This document shows, in pieces, positions 31,629 through 41,437 of a stretch of 64,000 bases of DNA; position 1 is the first letter of the stretch; the number at the start of each line of letters is the position of its first letter. Location of the stretch: NCBI GenBank assembly GCA_030699385.1, contig JAUYMY010000063.1, positions 1-64,000 on the forward strand. The letters are read 5' to 3'. A program made the position numbers and the translations under genes. Under the pieces are notes generated by a model. That model ran no database searches. It was not told the origin of the DNA and saw only the letters and a program-made list of their open reading frames with translations. The DNA comes from Methylobacter sp. (GTDB lineage: Bacteria > Pseudomonadota > Gammaproteobacteria > Methylococcales > Methylomonadaceae).

Positions 31629-32525
31629 ATGGAACGTATCAACTACCAGCATTTGTTTTATTTTTGGAACGTGGTGCGCGAGGAAAGCATCACCCGCGCC
31701 TGCGAAAAACTGCATTTGGCGCAACCGACCATTAGCGGGCAATTATCGGTGTTTGAGCAAGCCATCGGGGAAAAGCTGTTTTACAAGAACGGGCGGAAGC
31801 TGGTGCTGACCGAAACCGGGCGCATTGTCTTTCATTATGCCGATGAGATTTTTTCGCTGGGTCGCGAATTGTCCAACACGCTGAAAGGCCGCCCCAGCGG
31901 CGGGCCGTTGCGGCTGACTGTCGGCGTGGCTGATGCCTTGCCCAAGCTGATTGTGTATCGCCTGATCGAACCTGCGTTTCGGCTGCCGGAGCCGGTGCAA
32001 ATCCTCTGTTATGAGGACAAGGCCGAGCGGCTGTTGGCAGAAATAGCCTTGCAAAATGTCGATTTGGTGTTGGCTGACGCGCCGCTGACACCAAACAGCG
32101 GCGCCAAGGCCTTTAACCATTTGTTAGGCGAATGTCCGGTGACCGTATTTGGCAGCGCGCCGCTGGCCGCTGTGTATCGTGCTGATTTTCCCCGCTCGCT
32201 GACCGGCGCGCCGTTTTTATTGCCGACCGGTAACACGGCGCTGCGGCGCTCGCTGGATCAGTGGTTTGACGCTGAAGGCATCAGCCCGAAAATCCAGGCA
32301 GAAATTGAGGACAGTGCGTTAATTAAGACTTTCGGCAGCGGCGGCACGGGTTTATTTGTCGCGCCGACACCCGTGGAGGCGGAAATACAACGCCAGTACG
32401 ATGTCGAGATTGTTGGCCGTATTACTGCGGTACAGGAACGCTTTTATGCCATTACCGCGCGCCGAAAACTAAAGCATCCCGCCGTAACTGCCATTTTGGA
32501 CAACGCCCGCGAAAAACTGTTTTGA
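31629..32525 (+). CDS. LysR-family regulator, NhaR-like
   Basis: MERINYQHLFYFWNVVREESITRACEKLHLAQPTISGQL. Confidence 0.88.
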   Translation: MERINYQHLFYFWNVVREESITRACEKLHLAQPTISGQLSVFEQAIGEKLFYKNGRKLVLTETGRIVFHYADEIFSLGRELSNTLKGRPSGGPLRLTVGVADALPKLIVYRLIEPAFRLPEPVQILCYEDKAERLLAEIALQNVDLVLADAPLTPNSGAKAFNHLLGECPVTVFGSAPLAAVYRADFPRSLTGAPFLLPTGNTALRRSLDQWFDAEGISPKIQAEIEDSALIKTFGSGGTGLFVAPTPVEAEIQRQYDVEIVGRITAVQERFYAITARRKLKHPAVTAILDNAREKLF

Positions 32526-32549
32526 TCGGCAGGGAGCCAAAAAATACTT

Positions 32550-33308
32550 TCAAAGTTTTTGCGGTTTTAGACCCTGATTTTCACTCAGGCTTCGCCATAA
32601 GCCGGACAGAAAAAAACCTCGGATAAACAGCCGCCAGGCCACCATGCGGGTGATACGGGCAATGTCTTTCACCGGACGAAAATGGCTGGGGCGGGCATTT
32701 TTGGGGTAAGTCGTTTGTACCGGCTGAAAGATGCACAAAAACCGGTGGCGGGCGGCTTCAATGATAATCTCGCTTTCGAAAACGAAGCTTTGATCACGGC
32801 CCAGCTCGAATCGGCAAAGGCGAATCAGTTGCGCCGGATAGACCCTAAATCCCGACTGGCTATCTTCAATGGCCTGACCCGAAGCCCAGGCGATCCAAAA
32901 GTTGGCGAAACGGTTGGCGCGGTAGCGGGCTTTGGGGATTTTATCGCGGTTCCACAAACGGGAGCCTATCACCAGTTTGTCTGGGTGATTTTCCGCAGCC
33001 CGCAACAGCCTTGGCAGGTCGGACGGATCGTGCTGACCGTCCCCATCCATGGTGACTATGCCTTTTGCGCCCAGCTTTAACGCCTCCTGCATACCGTTCC
33101 ATAGGCTCGCGGCTTTTCCTCTATTTTCAGGATGGTGTTTTAGCGTCACCGGCAAATCGGCGATTTTTTCCAGGGTGCCATCGCTGGAACCGTCGTCAAC
33201 CACAATGACAGTACCAAAATGCTGCAAAGCGCCCTGCACCACCTCGCGGATAGTAGCGGATTCGTTGTAGGCCGGGATGACTAATACATATTCGTTTCTT
33301 CCGTTCAT
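32550..33308 (-). CDS. Family 2 glycosyltransferase
   Basis: VLVIPAYNESATIREVV, VVDDGSSDGT, MDGDGQHDP. Confidence 0.92.
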   Translation of the reverse strand: MNGRNEYVLVIPAYNESATIREVVQGALQHFGTVIVVDDGSSDGTLEKIADLPVTLKHHPENRGKAASLWNGMQEALKLGAKGIVTMDGDGQHDPSDLPRLLRAAENHPDKLVIGSRLWNRDKIPKARYRANRFANFWIAWASGQAIEDSQSGFRVYPAQLIRLCRFELGRDQSFVFESEIIIEAARHRFLCIFQPVQTTYPKNARPSHFRPVKDIARITRMVAWRLFIRGFFLSGLWRSLSENQGLKPQKL

Positions 33309-33385
33309 GCGATCACTCCATTCACACTGAAAAATTGTCCCGCAATAGACCGCTCAGACAGGGAGCCAGACCCGCTAAAAATAAT

Positions 33386-33518
33386 CAAATGGGACACGGA
33401 TTGCACACAGATAAGACAGATTTACACAGATTTTTAATACGCTTTTAATCGGTCATTATCCGTTTAATCAGTGGCACCCGCGTTCTATCACTTATTACTT
33501 TTTCACTGAGTAATTACC
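33386..33518. repeat. Interspersed repeat family E copy 2 (inverted)
   Basis: Contains ATAAGACAGATTTACACAGATTTTTAAT, reverse complement of the copy 1 core. Confidence 0.8.
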
Positions 33519-33524
33519 AGGATT

Positions 33525-34421
33525 TTATTCGTCTGACTGCCAGAAATTATAAAAATTGAACCAGTTATAAGGCGCCAGCCGGCAGTAATGTTCCAGACGG
33601 TTGGCGTAGCGCTGCATGATGCTGTGGGCAGCGGCTTCGCGCTGGTCTCGGACGGCTTGCATCGGGTCGGCCAGGTGTTCAAACCACACCTCGTAATGCC
33701 CTTCGCCCCGGTGCAGACAGAAAAATAAAACCAGGGGCATGTCAAGAATGCGCGACAGCAGAACAGGCGCTTCAGGAAACCAGGCCGGTTCGCCGAAAAA
33801 TTCGCAGCGAACCCGTTTGCTGGCCTGTACACTTCTATCCCCCATCAGCGCAATAATGCCGCCTTGTTTCGCGTATTGTTCGAGCCCAATTAAGGAACCG
33901 ACACCGCCCATGTAGATGATGTCTTTAAACAATGCCGGATTCAGTTTTTGGAACAGCTCGGTAATACGGGGCGTGCCTTCGCCATAAACAAGCGCTTTTA
34001 TAACGTATTTGCTCTGCAACTGCCCGACTGCCCGAATAATTTCAAAGCTGCCAAGATGCGCACCAACCAGCAGACAGCCACGCCCGGACTGAGCGTAATG
34101 ATCCAGCACGTCCTGTCCGTGTATGCGGATAGACAGATGCTGTTCCTGACCGGCAAAAAGGTACAGCCTATCCAGCAAGGTACAGGCGAAGGTGTGGTAA
34201 TGCCGAAACACTTCGCCCCAGCCGCAATCGTGCCCCAAAACCCGACGCAGATAATTGCAGGAGGCGGCACGGGTGCGGTGCGAGAAGATGACGAAATAGG
34301 CTGCAATCGGGTAAAGCAAAAGGCGCGACAACCAGCGCCCAAACCGCAGCGCAATCCATTTGATCATGTTCAGCCAAAACAGATTGCTCCTTTCCGGCAA
34401 TTCCAGCCAAACCTGTTTCAT
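33525..34421 (-). CDS. Lysophospholipid acyltransferase family protein (HtrB/LpxL-like)
   Basis: GCLLVGAHLGSFEIIRA (HX4-type motif), GDRS, next to GT2. Confidence 0.8.
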   Translation of the reverse strand: MKQVWLELPERSNLFWLNMIKWIALRFGRWLSRLLLYPIAAYFVIFSHRTRAASCNYLRRVLGHDCGWGEVFRHYHTFACTLLDRLYLFAGQEQHLSIRIHGQDVLDHYAQSGRGCLLVGAHLGSFEIIRAVGQLQSKYVIKALVYGEGTPRITELFQKLNPALFKDIIYMGGVGSLIGLEQYAKQGGIIALMGDRSVQASKRVRCEFFGEPAWFPEAPVLLSRILDMPLVLFFCLHRGEGHYEVWFEHLADPMQAVRDQREAAAHSIMQRYANRLEHYCRLAPYNWFNFYNFWQSDE

Positions 34422-34451
34422 GGGCTTGCGATCTCGACCGAAACGTAGTGT

Positions 34452-34856
34452 TTAGTGACCTCTCACTATCGTACACCACTCGCCGACAATGTTAAGGAAG
34501 TTCCTGGCTGAGTGATCTACTGAAATGACTTCTTTGATATTGCCATTTTGTTTGGCCGCCCGCACACTGGCATCGCCGCGCGCCAGCAAGCCCAAGATTG
34601 ACTCGGCACAGGCTTTGCCTTCTTTCAAGGTGCGAGGGTCGGCGGTTTCGCCGGTCGCTATGTCGCCCCAGATAACTTCGGTGCCCATCATGCCTTTGAT
34701 CGGCGAATCGACAATCATGCAGCCGCTAAGGCCGACGACGAGGCTAAACACGCCAAGCGTCATCAAGGGCTTGATGATGCCCCGTCTTTGTCTTGCGGTT
34801 TGGTCAAAAGTGTTATTCAGTTCTATTGATGTATCGTTGGTTTGTGCCAAAGTCAT
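34452..34856 (-). CDS. TRL-like family lipoprotein
   Basis: GLSGCMIVDSPIKG lipobox; EGKACAESILGLLARGDASVRAAKQNGNIKEV. Confidence 0.7.
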   Translation of the reverse strand: MTLAQTNDTSIELNNTFDQTARQRRGIIKPLMTLGVFSLVVGLSGCMIVDSPIKGMMGTEVIWGDIATGETADPRTLKEGKACAESILGLLARGDASVRAAKQNGNIKEVISVDHSARNFLNIVGEWCTIVRGH

Positions 34857-35180
34857 AGTGGTTTCTCCAGAAAATGAGAGGGTTAATAGGCTTAATGGCC
34901 CACTTTTATAGTTGTATGGTTTTTTGATGACTCGCCCATTCCTGTATCGTTAGATCCGGGCAAGGAGCAGGTATAGCCACTTGCTTTACATGGCCTCCGT
35001 ATAACTGGATTGATACCCACTCAGGAAATTAATTTAAAGCAGCAGGCTTCGTCTGTCGGTACGATAGCGCACCGAAGGATTAAATCTCGTCCGCTATGTT
35101 GTGCGGAAAGCTGCAGGTTTTGGCGTGACTGCCTAAAAAATAGGCAAAAAGGCATATTGAAAAACACTAAAAAAATAACC

Positions 35181-35951
35181 ATGACGCATTTTATTCGACT
35201 AGCCCTGATGATCGCTGGCCTTATCGCGGGCTGCACGACCGGACTTGATGCCGGTCTGCAAGGGCGCATCCCAACAAAAAATACCGAGTTCATGCTCAGC
35301 TTTGATGACGGGCCGTTGCCTGAGACAACCGGGCGTGTACTGGACATGTTGGCGAGATTAAAAGCCGTAGACGGTACGCCGGTAAAAGCCGGTTTTTTCC
35401 TGTTGGCCGATGCGCCGGATGAATTTTGGCAGCGGCGGATGTATTACGCTCCCTACGAGCTTTGGACTGACAAAGGCAGCGTTGCGAAATATCCAGACAT
35501 TGCCCGGCGCATCAAACAGGCCGGACACAGTATCGGTAACCATACAGTGCGTCACCCGTGGTTTAAATGGCCCTGGTTGGACACGCCCGAGGCTGTGCTG
35601 AGAGAATTTAGCGAGTGGGAAATTATTGCTGAACCGGTTTTAGGTGCCGCAAACAACCGCTTGTTTAGGCCGCCTTATTTTATTCTCACCGCAACGGTGC
35701 GTGAAACCGCCACGCGCTTGGGTTATCAAATCGTGATGGGCGAGTCGGCAGGCGACGCCATACCGGGCATCACCGTTGATGAAGTTAAGCAAAAGACGCA
35801 AGCCATTCTGGCGGCATGGGCTAAGCCTTATCCCTGCGTCTTGGTGTTTCATGATAATCGCCCCACCACCTACCGTCATCTCGACGAAATTGTCAGCCAT
35901 TTGCAGCAGCAAGGTTTTCGACTGCTTCATTTTGATCCCAAGCGTTTATGA
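35181..35951 (+). CDS. Polysaccharide deacetylase family lipoprotein
   Basis: FMLSFDDGPLPETTGRVLDML, HSIGNHTVRHP, lipobox LIAGC; start revised from 35010. Confidence 0.88.
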   Translation: MTHFIRLALMIAGLIAGCTTGLDAGLQGRIPTKNTEFMLSFDDGPLPETTGRVLDMLARLKAVDGTPVKAGFFLLADAPDEFWQRRMYYAPYELWTDKGSVAKYPDIARRIKQAGHSIGNHTVRHPWFKWPWLDTPEAVLREFSEWEIIAEPVLGAANNRLFRPPYFILTATVRETATRLGYQIVMGESAGDAIPGITVDEVKQKTQAILAAWAKPYPCVLVFHDNRPTTYRHLDEIVSHLQQQGFRLLHFDPKRL

Positions 35952-36032
35952 AATAACCGGCAGCAACGCGTTTCTTCAGTAATGTCGGCAAAAAGAGGAT
36001 CACCACGAAGATCACAGAGGACACGAAAAATA

Positions 36033-36175
36033 AAATAGAACACGGATGGCGCGGATCAAACGGATAATCACGGATAAAGAACGGTATATTTTAAAAAAAT
36101 CTGTGTAAACCCGTCCCATCTGTGTCGCCTAAAGCGCCTACTGTTGGTAGCTGCATTCTATTTCGTCATTTTTAA
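36033..36175. repeat. Interspersed repeat family E copy 3
   Basis: TAGAACACGGATGGCGCGGATCAAACGGATAATCACGGA...ATCTGTGTAAACCCGTCCCATCTGTGT. Confidence 0.7.
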
Positions 36176-36188
36176 CAGTCCCCGAGTT

Positions 36189-36392
36189 AATACCTTCGCC
36201 AAGCGGCTGTACTCATCTTGTAAAGTAAAACAAATAGTTATGATTTTATTTTTGCGTATACAAGCTGTTTCCCGATTAAAAATTACTTCAGGGTTTGCCC
36301 AGATGAATTTTTAATCAACTTTGACCAAAATAGACAGTTATAACTTCATGTTTTACCTCGAATAACTGGCATCGATTTTTGGCGAAGGTATT
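36189..36392. repeat. ~204-bp MITE-like element with perfect 14-bp terminal inverted repeats AATACCTTCGCCAA/TTGGCGAAGGTATT
   Basis: Perfect ends plus internal GATTAAAAATT/AATTTTTAATC arms; no coding capacity. Confidence 0.7.
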
Positions 36393-36495
36393 GCTGAGTA
36401 GTTGCCCATTTTCACACCAAAATTTGTTTTATGCCTAACCCATGCCGAATTCTAATATAATGCCCAGCCATTTATTGGCTTCTTCAGGAATACAC

Positions 36496-37347
36496 ATGCT
36501 AAATCCATCCGAGTGGTTTACCGAGCAACACGCCGACGCAGGTTCGGCTTTTTCATTAAAAATCAAACAAAAACTGCACGAGGAACAATCCGAGTTCCAG
36601 CACCTTGAAATCTATGAAACCGAAACCTTCGGCAACTTGATGATCATAGACGGCTGCACCATGGTCTCGACCCGCGACAACTTTTTTTATCACGAAATGA
36701 TGAGCCATCCGGCTTTGTTCACGCATCCCAATCCTAAACGGGTATGGATTATCGGCGGCGGCGACTGCGGCACCTTGCGCGAAGTGTTAAAACATCCGTC
36801 AGTGGAACAAGCGGTGCAGATTGACATTGATGAGCGGGTCACGCGCCTGGCGGAAATTTATTTCCCTGAGTTGTGCGAATCCAATAACGATCCTAGAGCC
36901 GATCTGAAATTTATCGACGGCATCAAATGGGTCAAAGACGCCGCGCCAAATTCGGTGGATATTATTATCGTCGACAGCACCGATCCAGTGGGCCCGGCTT
37001 TAGGCTTGTTCAGCGAAGAATTTTACCGCGATTGTTTCGCCTGTCTGAGCGAAAACGGCATGGTAGTACAACAAAGCGAATCGGCGCTGTACCATGTCAA
37101 GTTAATCGGCGAAATGCGTGCGGCAATGAGCGCGTCCGGCTTTAACAATTTGCAAACCTTGTTCTTTCCGCAATGCTTGTACCCATCCGGCTGGTGGAGC
37201 GCCACCATTGCCAGCAAAGGCGATTTGAGCAAGTTCAGAGAAGCTGATAGTGCAGGCAAACCGTTCGATACCACTTACTACAATGTCGACATACACAAAG
37301 CCGCGCTGGCGCAACCTGAATTTTTTAAGAAGGCGTTTGGTTTGTAA
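36496..37347 (+). CDS. speE: Polyamine aminopropyltransferase (spermidine synthase)
   Basis: MLNPSEWFTEQHADAGSAFSLKI, VWIIGGGDCGTLREVLKH. Confidence 0.95.
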   Translation: MLNPSEWFTEQHADAGSAFSLKIKQKLHEEQSEFQHLEIYETETFGNLMIIDGCTMVSTRDNFFYHEMMSHPALFTHPNPKRVWIIGGGDCGTLREVLKHPSVEQAVQIDIDERVTRLAEIYFPELCESNNDPRADLKFIDGIKWVKDAAPNSVDIIIVDSTDPVGPALGLFSEEFYRDCFACLSENGMVVQQSESALYHVKLIGEMRAAMSASGFNNLQTLFFPQCLYPSGWWSATIASKGDLSKFREADSAGKPFDTTYYNVDIHKAALAQPEFFKKAFGL

Positions 37348-37407
37348 GCCGATTGGTGGATTAAATCGCCTTGCTGTTAATGCTTTTCCAGACCGGAGAT
37401 TTAAACC

Positions 37408-37623
37408 ATGAAATTAAGCTACGATAAAGAAACGGATTCCTTGTATATCCATTTGTCTAATACGCCTTCAGTCGATTCGGATGAAGTCGCTGATGGCCTG
37501 GTGCTGGACTTTGACAGCAAAGGGACGCTGGTTGGGATTGACGTCCAACACGCCAGCGAAAAAACCGATATTCAGTCGGTATCATTATCACATTTGCCTT
37601 TAAATGACTTACGCGCCGCTTGA
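37408..37623 (+). CDS. DUF2283 domain protein
   Basis: MKLSYDKETDSLYIHLSNTPS...VLDFDSKGTLVGIDVQHAS. Confidence 0.85.
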   Translation: MKLSYDKETDSLYIHLSNTPSVDSDEVADGLVLDFDSKGTLVGIDVQHASEKTDIQSVSLSHLPLNDLRAA

Positions 37624-37659
37624 TGCTGTGTTTGAGATACTTTAATTACTAAATTTAAC

Positions 37660-38262
37660 ATGAAAACCTTTCTCCACGTCGGCTGCGGGCCGAAACGTAA
37701 AGACAGCACCACGGCGGGATTTAATACCCCGGAATGGCATGAACAGCGCCTGGATATTGATGAACAGGTAAACCCTGATATTGTCGGCACCATGACCGAT
37801 ATGTCGGCAGTAGCTGATGCATCGGTCGATGCAATTTTCTCCAGCCATAATATTGAGCATCTTTATCCGCACGAAGTACCGGTAGCACTCGCTGAATTCC
37901 GGCGCGTATTGGCGGCTGACGGTTTTGCCGTGATTACCTGTCCCGACCTGCAATCAGTCTGCGCACTGGTTGCAGAGGACAAACTCACTGAACCCGCTTA
38001 TACCGCGCCGGCAGGCCCTATTGCTCCTCTTGATATTCTTTACGGACATCGCCCGGCCATGGCTCAGGGCAACCTGTACATGGCGCACCGTTGCGGTTTT
38101 ACCCAAAAAGTCTTAACGGCAACCTTGCAAGCGGCTGGTTTTGCCATGGTGGCAGCTATTCGGCGCGAACCCCAGTTTGATTTGTGGGCGCTGGCAACCG
38201 TGCAACCAATGGAAGAAACGGCGATTAGGGCGTTAGCACAGGCACACTTTCCGAATCGATAA
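37660..38262 (+). CDS. Class I SAM-dependent methyltransferase
   Basis: FLHVGCGPKRK, IFSSHNIEHLYPHE, FRRVLAADGFAVI. Confidence 0.85.
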   Translation: MKTFLHVGCGPKRKDSTTAGFNTPEWHEQRLDIDEQVNPDIVGTMTDMSAVADASVDAIFSSHNIEHLYPHEVPVALAEFRRVLAADGFAVITCPDLQSVCALVAEDKLTEPAYTAPAGPIAPLDILYGHRPAMAQGNLYMAHRCGFTQKVLTATLQAAGFAMVAAIRREPQFDLWALATVQPMEETAIRALAQAHFPNR

Positions 38263-38326
38263 CGTCGCGACGTGGGCGTCGCTCCCACAACTGAACTCTA
38301 TACCCCCTTACTAATGAGACACTCCC

Positions 38327-38587
38327 ATGTTTGATCCAAAATCCCTAGATGATATTGCTAACCGTTTGGCTGGCGCCATTCCTCCCGGCCTGAGCGGCCT
38401 GAAAGACGACCTGGAAAAAAGTTTCCACGCCATTTTGCAGGGCGCCTTGGGTAAACTCGATTTGGTCACCCGCGAAGAATTTGAAGTGCAAAAACTGGTG
38501 CTGGCAAAAACCCGTTCCAAACTCGAAGACCTGGAAAAACGCGTGGCCGAGATGGAACAGCAGCACCTCAATAAAGAACAGCTGTAA
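38327..38587 (+). CDS. ubiK: Ubiquinone biosynthesis accessory factor UbiK (BMFP/YqiC)
   Basis: 86 aa, C-terminal coiled coil (REEFEVQKLVLAKTRSKLEDLEKRVAEME). Confidence 0.87.
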   Translation: MFDPKSLDDIANRLAGAIPPGLSGLKDDLEKSFHAILQGALGKLDLVTREEFEVQKLVLAKTRSKLEDLEKRVAEMEQQHLNKEQL

Positions 38588-38601
38588 ACGGGTCAACCGG
38601 C

Positions 38602-40113
38602 ATGTCGTCATTGGCGGTTGTCTTTAGTCGCGGCCGCTCCGGCATCGAAGCGCCGTTAGTCACCGTTGAAGTGCATATTTCCAATGGCCTGCCTGCGCTG
38701 AATATCGTCGGTTTGCCGGAAACGGCGGTTAAGGAAAGCAAAGATCGGGTGCGCGGCGCGATACTCAATTCAAATTTTGAGTTTCCGATGCAGCGCATCA
38801 CCATTAATCTCGCGCCCGCCGATTTGCCGAAAGAAGGCGGACGTTTCGATTTGGCGATTGCACTGGGTATTTTGGCGGCATCCGGCCAGATTCCCAACAT
38901 TCATCTGCACCATTACGAATGTGTCGGCGAGTTGTCGCTAGGCGGCGAATTGCGTGCGATTAACGGCGTGTTGCCGATTGCGATACAAGCGAGCAACAAC
39001 CGGCGCAAACTGATCTTGCCTAAAGACAATACCGCCGAAGCGGCGCTGGTTAAGGACATTGAAATCATCCCGGCAGCGCATTTGCTTGAAGTTTGCGCCC
39101 ATCTGACCGGCCAGCATTTGATACAGGCCGAATTTCAGCAGGAAGAGCAAGCTGTACCGGTAACCGATGTCGATTTTGCCGATGTTCACGGCCAATATCA
39201 CGTCAAACGCGCGTTTGAAATTGCCGCTGCCGGTGCGCATAACTTGATTATGCTGGGCCCGCCCGGCACCGGCAAATCGATGATCGCCTCGCGTTTGCCG
39301 ACTATTTTGCCGCAACTGACCGAACAACAGGCGCAGGAAAGCGCCGCGATTGCCTCCATCAGCGATAAAGGCTTGGATGTCGCCAACTGGCTGAAACCGC
39401 CGTATCGCGCGCCGCATCACACCGCTTCGGCAGCGGCCCTGGTCGGCGGCGGCAGCAATCCTAAGCCCGGCGAAATATCGTTGGCGCATAACGGCACCTT
39501 GTTTCTTGATGAATTGCCGGAATTCGACCGCAAGGTTTTAGAAGTGTTGCGCGAACCGCTGGAAACCGGCCACATCACCATTTCCCGCGCCGCCCGGCAG
39601 GTCGATTTCCCCGCGCGTTTTCAGCTGATTGCGGCAATGAACCCGTGCCCCTGCGGTTTTTTAGGCGATGCCTCAGGCCGCTGCCATTGTACATCCGAGC
39701 AAGTCATGCGTTACCGCGCCAGAGTGTCCGGGCCGTTATTGGATCGTATTGATATGCATCTGGAAGTGCCCAGAATCTCGCATGAAGTATTGCGCAAAGG
39801 CTCGCCCGAGGGCGAAGAAAGCAGCGCAACCATCCGGGCGCGCGTGGTTGCCGCCCGCAACGTGGCGCTGACGCGCAGCGGTAAAGCCAATTCCGCGTTG
39901 TCGGCGAAAGAAGTGAAACAGCTGTGTATCTTATCCGAACCCAGCCACCAGATTTTAGAGCAGGCGATGGACAAATTCGGCCTGTCGCACCGGGCGTATC
40001 ACCGGATATTAAAACTGGCGCGCACCATAGCCGACCTCGCCCAATCGGAAAATATAGAAATCGGGCATTTGAGCGAAGCGATCAGCTACCGCAAGCTGGA
40101 TCGTAAGGTTTAA
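38602..40113 (+). CDS. comM: YifB/ComM Mg-chelatase-like AAA ATPase
   Basis: GLPALNIVGLPETAVKESKDRVR, GPPGTGKSMIASRLPTILP. Confidence 0.95.
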   Translation: MSSLAVVFSRGRSGIEAPLVTVEVHISNGLPALNIVGLPETAVKESKDRVRGAILNSNFEFPMQRITINLAPADLPKEGGRFDLAIALGILAASGQIPNIHLHHYECVGELSLGGELRAINGVLPIAIQASNNRRKLILPKDNTAEAALVKDIEIIPAAHLLEVCAHLTGQHLIQAEFQQEEQAVPVTDVDFADVHGQYHVKRAFEIAAAGAHNLIMLGPPGTGKSMIASRLPTILPQLTEQQAQESAAIASISDKGLDVANWLKPPYRAPHHTASAAALVGGGSNPKPGEISLAHNGTLFLDELPEFDRKVLEVLREPLETGHITISRAARQVDFPARFQLIAAMNPCPCGFLGDASGRCHCTSEQVMRYRARVSGPLLDRIDMHLEVPRISHEVLRKGSPEGEESSATIRARVVAARNVALTRSGKANSALSAKEVKQLCILSEPSHQILEQAMDKFGLSHRAYHRILKLARTIADLAQSENIEIGHLSEAISYRKLDRKV

Positions 40114-40155
40114 CTGTAACCACGAGAAACAATAGAAACTAAACCAGAGAGAAAA

Positions 40156-41160
40156 ATGATAATGGGAAATATAATTGAGCATGGTGAAAACAGTAACAAC
40201 CAATCAGTTAGAGTTGGTGATTCCGAAGCTCCTGTGTCTCTCAAGGTTTATCAGGACGTATACCATCAAGTTACAGGCCGCACAGAGCAAATAAGCAAGC
40301 GCTATTCAGAAAATTTATTAATTGAGTTTTCTGAAATTGAGCAATTGAACCATAAAATAATGCAATTATCGGATGTGCATAATATTGTTGCACACAACGA
40401 AATAGTTTCAATATTTCATGAAAAAGAACGCAAAGAGCAATTTACATCGTTTGAAAGATTTCGCGCATACAATGCTAACGCTACCAGTCCTTCAGTTAAT
40501 CTTGTTTTGAAATACAATTTCTCAATAATTCCTGCTAGTTTAAATCGACCGCAAGAATATGTAATAACGATCCGCCTAACATCAAGAGTAGCGATATGCA
40601 ATCAAATTGAAGAGGATTCCCCACCATTCGTCACAGCAAGAATGATAGGATATATAGCTGGCAATACTGGAGAAATTACTATTGACTATGCTGACTACAT
40701 CATTGCTCGTGGCTTCTTAGAGGCTTTTGATGAATGGATTATGAGCTGCAATACAACTCCTAAATCTGCTGTACTTAAGCGTTTACAGCATTGGTCGCAT
40801 ATTATTCCATATGTTGGAAAAACAATTGCCGCCCTACTTATTATAATGTTTGCGCTACAGGCGATTCCTGAGTTAGTTTCTTCTGTATCAGCAATGCCTG
40901 AGATGTGGGCTCGATTCTTTATTATTTATAGCGGGGGTGCCTACCTCGTTATTAACTTTATGGGCGTTATTGGGAGGGGAATAGAGGAGTCTATCGACAG
41001 CTATCCTGTCCTTTCTTATTTGAAACTCAACAAAGGCGATGAAAAGCTAATAGCCGCATTTGAAAAGTGTAAGGAACGAGTAGTCTTGAAGTTCGTGGTA
41101 AGCTCTTTTGTCGTTATTATTCTTGGAATTATTTCTGCTGAGTTAGATAAGCTTATATAA
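40156..41160 (+). CDS. Orphan protein, unknown function, soluble N-terminus and C-terminal TM helices
   Basis: 334-aa ORF visibly AT-richer than its neighbours; ~3 hydrophobic segments in the last 125 aa; no family recognised. Confidence 0.6.
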   Translation: MIMGNIIEHGENSNNQSVRVGDSEAPVSLKVYQDVYHQVTGRTEQISKRYSENLLIEFSEIEQLNHKIMQLSDVHNIVAHNEIVSIFHEKERKEQFTSFERFRAYNANATSPSVNLVLKYNFSIIPASLNRPQEYVITIRLTSRVAICNQIEEDSPPFVTARMIGYIAGNTGEITIDYADYIIARGFLEAFDEWIMSCNTTPKSAVLKRLQHWSHIIPYVGKTIAALLIIMFALQAIPELVSSVSAMPEMWARFFIIYSGGAYLVINFMGVIGRGIEESIDSYPVLSYLKLNKGDEKLIAAFEKCKERVVLKFVVSSFVVIILGIISAELDKLI

Positions 41161-41179
41161 GGCATTGAATCAAATTAAC

Positions 41180-41437
41180 ATGTCCGAACACTGCGTATTT
41201 TGCGGCCATAAGCACCTTATTAGTACAAATACACGCTATATCTACCAAAAAAATGAACGGATGTTAGTGGTTGAGCATGTGCCTTGCCTTGAATGCACGT
41301 TTTGCGGCGAACACTATTTCGATGCTGTGGTTTTAGAGAGAATAGAAAACGATTACCAGGCAATCGCTGACCAGCAAAAGCAACCCCAACGCATTATGCA
41401 AGTTGCTGTAGAGGAGTTTTCTTCGCTGGCATTATGA
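41180..41437 (+). CDS. YgiT-type zinc-finger (MqsA N-terminal-like) protein
   Basis: CVFCG...CLECTFCGEHYFDAVVLERIE; ATG at 41180 preferred to TTG at 41165. Confidence 0.8.
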   Translation: MSEHCVFCGHKHLISTNTRYIYQKNERMLVVEHVPCLECTFCGEHYFDAVVLERIENDYQAIADQQKQPQRIMQVAVEEFSSLAL

